A DNA stretch of 64,000 nucleotides from positions 56,745,249 through 56,809,248 of the forward strand of contig OZ038423.1 in NCBI GenBank assembly GCA_964036155.1, written 5' to 3'. The translations under genes and the position numbers were made by a program. Of the stretch, positions 23,701 to 33,938 are shown piece by piece (position 1 is the first letter of the stretch; each line of letters starts with the position of its first letter). The notes under the pieces are model-generated. The model searched no databases. It saw only the letters and a program-made list of their open reading frames with translations, and was not told where the DNA came from. The stretch is from Diploscapter coronatus (lineage: Eukaryota > Nematoda > Chromadorea > Rhabditida > Rhabditidae).

Positions 23701-25545
23701 CCGAAGTCCTTCCTATAGGAACCTCCCAGCGGGAAGAGGAGTCCTATAGGAAGGTTTCGGAAATTCCGCGAGTTTTCTGGATCTGGGCACTGAATTTGGA
23801 ATATTGTCAAGATTTCTGTTACGTGGTGGTTAGCAATCAGCAAAAATGGCGTTGTAGAGAAAGAAAACTTGAAACGTGTCAAAAGCATTTAAATACAAGT
23901 GATATTTTGATCGTTGCTATGGAGATTCAGCATCAAAGCTTGCCGCTCGAATTCAAAATTGATCAATTTTCCAGGAAAAGGCAAAATTCAAATTCAAGGA
24001 ATAATTTTTCATTAAATTAAAAAACAAACAAAAAAAACCCACAATGATATGCTCAATATGCAGAGGGCACATCCAGGTCCCCCTCGGCAATCGACAATAG
24101 GGCTCGTCCAAACACTCCAAGTGGAAGTGCTTCGCGCAATAGTCGCATCGTACCATCATGTCCGTTTCGTTCACGCTAAAATCATGTATCACATTATTGC
24201 ATTTTCTATTTTTAGCCACGTTCATTATTGATTTTTTACTAAAACATTCAAACTTTTCAATTTTCATGAAGAAAAGTGATTTTTTGGAATAAAAATAACC
24301 AGCTTATATCATTTTTGAAAAGAACTTAAAAAAGATTAGATTTTTTAATTTGAATGAAAAATAAATAAGAAAATTGAAAAACTAACTTCTTGCAGTCCGC
24401 ACAGATCTCGCCGAAAATGGACTCTCTCTGCTGCGAAGTGGTTTCGTGCGGCCACGGGCCGGGCACCTCGTTGCGCATTTTCTCGGGAAGTTGAAACTGA
24501 AATTACAAAAATGTTGTTTTTTCGTGTTTCAAGAAAAGCACAGAGTAACCTTTTTTAATTCTAGTAGGGCTTCTTTAGCTCCTTTAAATAAAAATGTTCT
24601 TAGAAAATATCATTTTATAGCTTTTACTTTCCTTAACTTTTTTAAAAAGGAAATTAAAAACAACTTACCGACACCGCATTGAGCTGAATGGAAGCCTTTA
24701 TCAAATCAGAAACTGAGGTTTTCGCGATTTCGAGCGGATCCTTGGTCTTCGGCAGCGGTTTCAGCAAACGAGACAGCTCTCTGGCATTTCGCTTCTCTTC
24801 CGGCTCTTTCTGAAGAGAATTACCCACAATTATCCAACTTATTACCCTCTAATTATCTACTAATTACACCCAACTAACTCACCACGATCCTCGACGACTT
24901 GGGCGGGATCAAATGAGCGGGCGTATTTTTGCACCGGTTGCACTGAAACGATCCAGCAGGAACTTGACTGAAAGATAGCCACCCTGATTAACGAGTCAAT
25001 TGGCTGGTTAACTCACTCTATAGCCGGTTCATGGCAAGCCAAGTGGAAGGACGAGAGACAGGTGTCGCAGCAGAGAATGACACCACTTTCCTGAAAAGAA
25101 AAGAAAATAATTTGCTGAGTTCATTTAGGCAACTAAATGAGTTAATTCGAGGGTAATTATCCCACCTGACAAACGCTGCAAAAGTCATCATTCATCGCGT
25201 TTTTCGCGTGCGAGAAATCGTCTTTGACGATGCGCATCTCTTCTCGCTTCGAGCCGACGTTCTTGATTTTCTCGATCTCCTACAATTAGACAGATAATTA
25301 GGGTAATTCACGAAAATAATTAGCGAAAAACTGAAAGTAGACGAAGAAAATTGAAAATTCACTTGTCGAAAATGAGAAATGAGCAAAATTTCGATTTTCG
25401 ACAAGTGCCAACTATTTTTTCGGGTAATTATCGTTTTTCTTAATTTTTAATTAGCCTGACTATGTGGTATTACCGGCATGAAACCGTCCATTTTTGAATA
25501 TCGCCAGGACCTGGTTTTCGGCGTTGGCGCTGCGTTCGTAGCCAT
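20707..25545 (-). CDS. PHF12 (Pf1)-like protein: two PHD fingers plus FHA domain
   Basis: Sixteen exons from 25545 (MATNAAPTPKTRSW) to TAG at 20707 encode 661 residues. PHF12 proteins recruit Sin3/HDAC-type complexes and bind histone tails. PHD1 (about residues 58-103) reads CSVCQESGVILCCDTC then HLACHEP and FQCNRC. PHD2 (about 190-243) reads CADC, VRCDYCAKHFHLEC and TWMCPLHIEH, matching human RWMCPNHIEH. The middle is charged (long Glu/Lys runs, PKRRRR). The C-terminal FHA part reads DYCASPCFSLTNLCATLIFD, GAGMVDGVLYGRAG and RHGSVVEIGCVRFVF, like human GTTVDNVLY and GSYIKLGCLQFVF. The TAG stop overlaps a perfect donor (TA|GTAAGT), but no in-frame downstream exon was found. C. elegans has a PHF12 relative (athp-1, from memory); I infer orthology from domain order. 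Confidence 0.92.
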
Positions 25546-26061
25546 TTGAGATCAATTTTAGATAATTAGGACAGTTAGCTAGAAAATAGGGGTAATTAGC
25601 GAATAAATTGAATAATTAACTCGAAATTTCTACTTCTTGGTAAAAGTTCGAATCATCGATTCGTTTGGGCTGACCCCGAAAGGGCTGGGGAAAGGGAGGA
25701 ATGGAAAATGTCCCTTTTCTCTGCGACTAGTAGGAAATTCGATAATTTCCCTCTCAGAGCGAGTTTACTTTGCGCTCAAAAACGAATAGAGGAAAGATTT
25801 TCGCTAGAGGCCGGAAAAGACGAAAAAAATCGGAAAAAGAGAGACTACTCCATTTTTGATTGGCAGAAGAAAAAACGAAAAATATTCCTGAGTTCATGCA
25901 AACTCAATTTCGAAACTTTGAAATTGAGCTCAAAGTTCGAGAGATCTTCTGGAAAAGTGGATTTTTAAAAATACAAGCTTCAAACAAATATAGGAAAAAC
26001 TAAAAATAATAATTGGAAAAATAAGGATAGAAGCTTTTACCACACTGTTCAGGTTCGTTAT

Positions 26062-26636
26062 TTATTCCAAGAAATTTGCCTCGTCACCGGTGAGAAATAG
26101 TAGTAGCGTAGATTGCGTGTTTTGGGTGCTTTCTCTCGATGAAGTCTGCATTTTGTGTGAGCTCTGTCGCTTTTCTTCTTTTCGATCCGCTGGTCGTCCC
26201 CGGGCGGCTACTTCTTCGTCGAGCGTACATTTTTGGACTCGGAAAAATTTTCAGGCTTTAGATTTTTTCGGTTTAAAAAATTATCCAAACTTGAAGATAC
26301 ATTTTCAGAAAAAATGAATGTTTGAAGAAAATATTTGAACATCAGCTAAAATTCGTCACCTACAAAGAACGTGTCTTAAACTAGAGAATTCAAATTTGAG
26401 GTAAATTTACCTTCATTACATTCTTTCAAAGCTTAAAGAATCGATTTCATAGGAATTGAACAATTTGAGATTTTTTCTTTTTAAAAGATCTTTCAGATTC
26501 TCGGAAATTTCCTACTTTCTTGCTTGACCATTAGCGAGGTGGCGGCTGTAGACTTTTGGGGCCTGACGGACTTGGTCGCGGGCGACGTCATCGTGCTCAG
26601 ATTCATCTTCGAGATTCGTTCGAGCGTTTGAACTAC
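26062..26636 (-). CDS. Possible small hypothetical gene, frame uncertain
   Basis: Two exon-like blocks lie upstream of the PHF12-like gene on the same strand. An acceptor TATTTTTCAG precedes 26636. One reading starts at 26606 (MNLSTMTSPATKSV), splices 26516 to 26237 and ends at TAA 26062, giving 88 residues rich in Ser, Thr, Lys and Glu. A second reading starts at 26853 (MSRIDTLSHGNRNLVEKL), needs an acceptor four bases further on, and ends at about 26094 with a basic tail. Its start would lie 8 bp from the divergent L-domain gene start, which makes it less likely. I do not recognise either product. The 26237 acceptor (CCGAG) is weak. Confidence 0.28.
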
Positions 26637-26861
26637 CTGAAAAATACTCGACTTTCCAACTTTCGATGTAGGCTAATTTAAATTTGGTCAAGATCATATT
26701 TGGTTTCTTCGAGAGAATTTCTTTCTTCGGAAGTACTTTGTTACTAGACTAACTGCTGTAGATTTATCGAGCAAAATTCCACCTGCCGTTCAAAACTTTC
26801 AATTTCTCAACCAAATTTCTGTTTCCATGTGAAAGCGTATCGATTCGGCTCATACGATGCG

Positions 26862-28495
26862 ATGAAAATTAGGCTCAACATTTTGGAAAATAGCCTCATT
26901 TTATCATCTTTATTGCTATCATCCGTATCCTACTGTAAAAGTATGCCTCTTTAGATTGCAATATCATTATAAACTCATATTTAGAGTGTAACTGCGATCA
27001 ATGTGATCTATCCGAGATCTCCCCAAAATGTACGGATCTATTCGGAACTATCATAATTTCCTACGAAATGGTATCCCCGAATCAATCGGTATCAATTGCT
27101 TCTTTTAGCTTCAATTCCACAGAATCCTAGACGATCGAGCAAAATATGATCAACGTGAAAAGTATCACTGGCTGCTTGATCATCAAGGGTAGCGGGATGA
27201 CGAGTCTAAGGGCGTTTTCAAATTTAGAAGTTGTGAAGTACGACAAGGATTTGTGTCCCGGTAGTTTTATTAACTTTGAAAAGTACATGGTTTTGAGTTC
27301 AGCTTACATAGCAGCAATTTTGGTATCCGATAACATGTTGCTGCGATATCTAGGAATGCCGAAATTGAGGAAGGTCCGAAAATTTAACAACTTCAATAAA
27401 GTTTGTTTAAAAATTCAGATCACAGCAGGATTTTCCGGGATGAGACTCATCTTCAACCCATCGGTTTGCTTATTTGAAGAAGAAAACAACCGATTATTGA
27501 ATACAGAGAAATTCGTCAATTTCCATGTGGATATTTGCGATCCTACAAGTCTAAAAATCATCAAGTTTTAAAAAAAAAAATCCAAGTTTAGGAACTTACT
27601 GCCGACTAGATATTGAGCAGGGGATTTTCAATGAGGCAAATTTGCCTACCGGGTGTCAAGTGCTAGAATATGTGCTATTACTGAATTATACTAAACCCAC
27701 TGAAGAATTACAGTACAAGTACGGCCGCTATTTTTCACCATTGAAATGATTAGCATATTCAGATTGAATTCGATCGAGGAAATTTGGGGAGCATTGATCA
27801 TTACGAATACCGACTTGACTAGTATCAGTTTCCCGAAACTGAATAAGATCTACAACACTGCATGTAAACAACTTGATGTTTAAAAAAACCTAAAATCCTA
27901 AGTTCAGTGCAGTTTCCGACGATTCTGGTCCAGAACAATACACTACTGAAGTCGATATCGTTTCCGGAAATGAAGGTCTGAGCGCTTTGGGAAATGACCC
28001 TAAGAAACATTTTAGAACATCCCATACGGTGGAGGCGTCGATGGCACAACTTTGATGGTATCCGACAACCCTCAACTCATCATAAGCAAGGATACTTGCG
28101 AGCAGTTTGAATACATCGGGAAAGTCAACATCACCAAGATCAAGGCTGTTTGTGGTATGTTGATGTTGATTTTTTGGAATGCCCTATTTGAAGTGCTCGT
28201 ATGACATCATGAATCAGAACACGAGAAAAATAAATGATGTCATCGAATTGTTAGCCTTTGCCAGACAATTCCAACTGTTTTCATGATCTTACGATTTTCT
28301 TGCACAAATTCAGCAACAAACAATTCCCCCGAGTCGGAGAATGAAGGTAATATTGGACGAAACTCAAGCGGACCAAGTCTGAACGAAGCTGATTCCACCG
28401 ATCAACCTGAATCAAATCCGGAACTGTCAAATAAAGTCACAATATCGCTTTTCCTAATTTTAGCGTATTTTCCGTTGTTCGTTTTCGAATTCTAA
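26862..28495 (+). CDS. Insulin/EGF-receptor L-domain (irld-type) cell-surface protein
   Basis: Nine exons (26862-26940, 26985-27070, 27131-27373, 27419-27548, 27592-27718, 27763-27863, 27908-27975, 28016-28154, 28314-28495) encode 384 residues in phase. Residues 1-25 are a signal peptide (ILSSLLLSSVSYC). Two receptor-L domains follow, with the repeated pattern of hydrophobic strands and Gly/Asn turns: ITGCLIIKGSGMTSLRAFSN and later IWGALIITNTDLTSISFPKL, KSISFPEM and DTCEQFEYIG. A Ser/Asn/Glu-rich linker leads to a hydrophobic end (VTISLFLILAYFPLFVF) that could be a membrane or GPI-anchor signal. There is no kinase domain. The family is expanded in nematodes and its members are thought to act as decoy or sensory receptors; ligand unknown. 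AATAAA lies at 28670. Confidence 0.85.
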
Positions 28496-28849
28496 TCAAG
28501 AAAGACCTCTTCTCATGATAAAGTATAGAAAATTAAAAGCAAGCTACGATATAGCACATCTTTCTCAAATGGAACATCGATATTTTAACTACTTTTCCAA
28601 TGTTTCTTGGGTGATAATTTCTAATCCATGATAAGCCATAGAACCATAGAAAAATTGATAGATACTCAAAATAAAGGAATATTTTCTTCAATAAAAGACC
28701 CTGTTTGTTATCATCCTGTGAATATTACTTTCTCGTACAAAACTGATTTCTGACATTTGGATGTGCTCATTCTTCTGTGATGATGAAATTGGGCCTAATA
28801 TAGATTCCCCTTCAAAGCAGCAACACGAGACAAAATGAGGCAATCCGAC

Positions 28850-29330
28850 TCTTTTGCCGATACTATTTCTCGCACTTCTCTTTCCCTGATCTCTCCTTTC
28901 CAGTGCTATTTCTCCAATGTCAAATTCTCTAAATTCTTTCCAATTTCCTCTATGTTTCCTCGTCTTGCACATGCTATATCGATTTGCACTCTATGTTTCT
29001 TTCCTTCCTTTCCTCTTTCTCTAACAAATAGGCTTTTACCGCATCTTTAGTGCAGTGCTATTTCCACGAATTCTCCACCCTTTCTCCTCTCATTTAGACA
29101 GACCATTTCGCAAACAATTTTCTCTGTTCCAGCACTATTTCAAGAACTGCGACTCTCTTCGCATTCGCTATTTCGACATTCTATTTCCTAGCGCTGTTCA
29201 GTTCACTCATACATTATCTGATTCCTTTCCTCTTATTTTAGAATGCTATTTCTCGGTTTTCTGACTCTTTTTCGCTTTCCATTACAAGTCATTCCTCTTT
29301 GAGAACATTGCTCTCTATTTTGCCTTGCTG
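28850..29330. repeat. Degenerate GCTATTTCTC-rich tract
   Basis: At least seven copies of [G/A]CTATTTC, often preceded by GTG or CG, occur in a T/C-rich background. It is the reverse complement of the word cluster at 18240-18500. Isolated copies also occur near 29700, 35130 and 61010. Confidence 0.5.
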
Positions 29331-30309
29331 AATTGAGTCTCTGTGTTAGCTTTTCCAAGAGCAATAGAAACGTCTAATCCATTTGGGTGTCGCTTTATCC
29401 TTATCATTTTACGAAAATTTAGGCTATATCTAGAAGGGGACGGTTTAATTTTGTATTTTATCATTAGAAATTATCAGGACTGTTCGGAATTAGATGAAAG
29501 CTTTGAAGAATTAGGAATCTGAATGAAACATTTTCCGATCTCGGATTTAGAATTGAGATTCCAAACTGCCCTGAAAGTTATCGAGTAATCATGTTTCATG
29601 AAAACTTTAACATTATGAAATATGATTTTGATATTATCGATTGGAGAGAACGTCGATATTCAAAATTACGCTATTCGTCCCGTTTCTCTTCTACACGACT
29701 CACTATTTCGCTGCAAATCCGATTTCTATTTGCTACATGAATATCGACTTTCTCTCCAATCAACGACATCAAACTACATTATGCTTATTAAAAATAGTGC
29801 CATGTGATGCGGATTAGGATAATCTATTTATTATTCTGCTTATCTTCATCTTATCTTATCTTAGCTTACTGAATGATGATTAATCTAAGTCTTATTGCCA
29901 ATGACCGATTACTTGAGATGAAGTAAATGGTACTGACTTTTGATGTGCGGTAATTAGTGTGTTGTTTGCTGATGATTTTACGCTATTACATCATATCCAA
30001 GTAGCGAGGTAGACGACTTTGTAAATACGTAACGCGCACTTTGCATGTTTGAACTTGTACACCATTTGTTTCGTCTCGAGTCATCGATCATTGGTAATAT
30101 TAATCTGCAATATTTTGGTGTGCTTCCAGTTTTAATTGATGCGTTCTCAACTTTGTGCCTAAATTTTGGCATTTAATTTACCCTATCTATCAAAATAACA
30201 AGGTTTTATCTATTGTATGCACTTTCGTATCATTTTACTGTAAACACAAAGTTCAAGCTTATCGTATCATTTCATGGGAGTTTTGCAAAAAATATTTTTA
30301 GAGCTAAGA

Positions 30310-31404
30310 ATGCTAAATTTAATCGTTTTGCCCTGCGTTCTGAGCTTGTTTTTGATTATTCAAAGTCTTACAGGCGGAGTGATCTTCGTTGTTCATTGTT
30401 ACTCGTGGCCCCAAAAAATCGGCGCTCAAAACGATTCTAATTGCAGCTGTCTTTCGTATTTTTGGAAGACAAAATCAAAGTTTTTATTCGCCGGTCGAGA
30501 AAAATTCATTTTGAGTTGTAAAATGACATGTTTTGAACGGGGCAGCAGTGAAAAATTCTGAAAAAAAATCACTGGTTTACCCGGTCGCTATGGCGAAAAT
30601 TTGGCCGAATTTCGGTTAGCTGATCTTGAAATTTTTCAAAAAATGCAAGCATTTCGAAACTTTTAATTGCTAACGAGAATTCAGTGTTTTAGTTTAGAAT
30701 TCATTTCTATTTTTAAAATTCTCAGAAATTCTAAACTTTATTTATCGAACAACTGAAGCCCTACTTTAGTTTCTAAATCCGCAGGACATGTGCAGGGCAA
30801 GGCTTCTTAGAAATTCATAAGATTTCTACGATTGCGAGATATAATTCGTTCTCAAGAAACTGCAGAAGATCATAGGTTAATCTCCTCATAAGTGATGTCT
30901 CATTCAATGTAATTGAAAATAGGAAACCTCATCGAAATGTAGACGGTCAGAAAATCACTTATCCAATATCTTAGCATAAAAAATTTAAACCCGACTAACA
31001 TATCCGAAACCTTATTGTTTGTAGAGCTTACAAGGAGTGTAGACTGTGTAAGTGACGAATCATGCTCAAAATCTATAGGTAATCTCAATCGAACACACTA
31101 GTCACGATAATGAAGTCAGAAAATGCTAAAGATTCCAAATAGTTCCAGTTTAACTCCGAATTTCAGCTATTCACTTTCACAATGCATCAATAAAAAATCA
31201 AAATTAGCTTACATTGTAAAATCGAGTGCTGGCAATGCCATTATTCACTGTAGCAGCAAAGGAAATTTTGCAGCCAAATTGCGGTACTATTTGGAACCTT
31301 TAGCGTTTTTGATCTTACTAACGTGTTCAGCGCATTCGATTTAGGTAACCTACCAGTTTTGAGCAAGATCCGTGACTTATACTCTCTTTACATTCTTTGC
31401 TAGT
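30310..31404 (+). pseudogene. Possible decayed receptor-L-domain paralogue
   Basis: A signal-peptide-like stretch (MLNLIVLPCVLSLFLII, from 30310) is followed about 1 kb later by an L-domain-like segment at about 31281-31404 (LFGTFSVFDLTNVFSAFDL, then LSKIRDLYSLYIL, then stop). The latter resembles IWGALIITNTDLTSISFPKL of the intact gene upstream. Frames between them are broken and no spliced model joins them. The resemblance is to a loose pattern only. Confidence 0.25.
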
Positions 31405-33856
31405 TATAAGTTAGAAAATAAACGTTATTTCTTTGAATTATTTTACCTACAGAATGGGAAATTTCCGATGCTTTCTAAAAATTTCTTTTCAATGAATCTA
31501 AAAAAACGTCCATAAATCTTCAATTATCCCTAAATCTCCTCAATACATCATGGTAGTTTATTCCTAGATCAAGGATGCGTGGAATTTTTTTTACTATGAA
31601 CTATTTTGCTGAGTTTTTAAAATACGACGAAATTCGCAGCACTTTTCTAAATTTCACACCTCATAAATCAGGCTGCTATCGAAGCGCAAAAGTTTAAATC
31701 AAGTTGAAGCAGAAAGAAAACCCGAAGTGTTTTTTCGTTCGTCAAGGTGTAAAGTCTGTCGTTTATAGTGAAATTGCACCAGTTTTAGTTCAGACATGCA
31801 TATTTTAGAGAATCTTAGAGTAAAAATAAAACATGCAATTAGTATTCGCATTTGAAATTCATCATTAATGCGGTACTTCATACTTCAAGCTCGTGAAAAT
31901 GAGCATATATTTACGGCATTTCGATGGGTTTGACTCGCTTTCGCCATTTTCGTAAATATTAATAAAAGCCAAATTAAAATCATTGCTAAATGCCATGTAG
32001 CTTGTACTTTTCAAATTAAAATGCTATTTTTTAGTTATTTGCATCTGGTGTATCACCTTTTCATTTGATTACTAGCCTTATCAGAGTTCAGGCATTTAGA
32101 TTAATCTAAATTTATCCGAGCTTCTAGACCAGCTCAAAATTATGTCATGCTTTATGCAATTTTAAAAGAATGCAATTATCGTCTAAATCAAGCCACCAAA
32201 GGACACTTTTCCAACTATAATGATGTAATTCGATGCAGTAATATCTCACATTACGTTCGGTTCAATGACTTTATCCGCTCTCGACTTAACAGGCTCAAGG
32301 GAAAATGAGACTTGGCAACAACCATTTTCATTCTATTTCTATCCATGAATGAATTCTGACCACTTTTGCTCGAATAAAATTATTTTTTTTCGAAAAGTTT
32401 TTATGCTATATTTTCTCTGCACATATGATTCCCGATATGCATTTATTTTTACATCACTTTTAAGACCATTTTAACGTCATTTTAAAGTTCATAAAGTTGA
32501 GGTTATTTCTTCCCATACCTATTAGAATTTTGATCATTCTCATGATAGAACCTGATTTTTTATATCAAAGGTTTTTTCTGGATATTCTAAATCCATCAAG
32601 CTTGATGATATCATGCTTCATCATATCCTTCCTTTTTCTAATTCAAACTTTAGAATCTAAAAACCCTTTCTTTTCGTCTCTGATAGTTCCTGTATCTCTA
32701 TCCTTTGAATCAACTCGCCTTCACAAGCCGTGTTCATTATGCCTGCTTCGAGGTCGATTCGGGGGACTTCAATTTATTCTCTCCGAAAGTTTCATGCTAT
32801 TTCGCTTCTCTGATCCTCTAAAATTTTCGCAATATTTTCCCTTCCTTAATCTATTTTTATCCGTGCTTTATGCAGAACTACTCTCACCCTAAGGCATGCT
32901 AAAGGGTTTCTTCTTTGTTTTAATTTTCTCTCGCCGGCATCTCAATTTTCGACGATATTTTACGCCCATACGCCCTTAGGGCAATGTCAATTAATTCCCG
33001 CGGCTCAAAGGATATCCTTTTCTCCTAAAATCCACAATATTTTCTGATTTTCTGATTCTTTAGTTCAATTTTCCGCTCCCGATTTAGATCATCAATTTGC
33101 GGCGCAGCTATTTTTCGCCGAGCTTGAATTTCATTTATCCCCGGATTTTCCCTATTCGAAACCATTTTGTTGTCCCCATTCACAGAGTGTAGGCGGTGAA
33201 TTCGAAAATTCGTATGCCAAATTTGCAATTTTGATTGAATCAGACTCCACCCACATCTGAGTCATTTTTCGAAAATCTAGAACAGCTTATTTTTGAGCTA
33301 CTTTATTAATATCTTACTAACTTTAAGGTTCAACACTATTTACCATCTCAAACATAATATGTGTGGGCAAAACTAAACTTTGTAATAGCCTTGAAAACTT
33401 TCTTAACAATAAAAATACTCAAGCTATCATATTGTCAGTGATTTTTTCTAGCATTTTTTCGTTTTTCGCTTTTTCTTGCTATCTGAAAATCAGCGTATGG
33501 ATATTATGTTACGCATTTTCATTCTTGTAATCTTCTTCGCCATTTTTCGGCTAAAGGTCAAAGGTTTTTGTAATTTGACGAAAAATGTCCGCCTATGTTT
33601 GGACTAGAACATTAGTCATAGAACCGTAACGTTTTCTTACGTATTTATTTTAAATTCTAACGAAAATACTTTATATTATTGCCACTAAGTGTTTTTATTT
33701 AAATTTTTCTCAAAGATAACCTCTTATTTCATAATCCGTCTCAAAAGTAGCCATTCAAAAATTCAAGGTCTCATTTTCCAGCTGTTTCTTCGGTTTCTCT
33801 TAACTTTTTAACCTCTAGTCTATTTCTCATATTTTTGCTTCTTTGCTCATCTTTCA

Positions 33857-33938
33857 TCTTATCAGTCTTTATCAGTCACTTGTCACTCTGTTCGCACGTT
33901 CCCTAGGCTTCTCCTATCTCTTATGTCAGAACTGATAA
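33857..33938. promoter_or_regulatory. Cluster of TGATAA (GATA-factor) sites
   Basis: TCTTATCAGT at 33857-33866, TTATCAGT at 33869-33876 and ACTGATAA at 33931-33938 fit the extended intestinal GATA site ACTGATAAGA known for ELT-2-type factors. Three such extended sites in 82 bp is more than expected by chance even in AT-rich DNA. No gene lies within 3 kb, so the target is unknown. Confidence 0.4.

Noticed and set aside
23655..24020. 121-codon plus-strand ORF
   Set aside because: It is antisense to exons and an intron of the PHF12-like gene, whose conserved domains establish the minus strand as coding.
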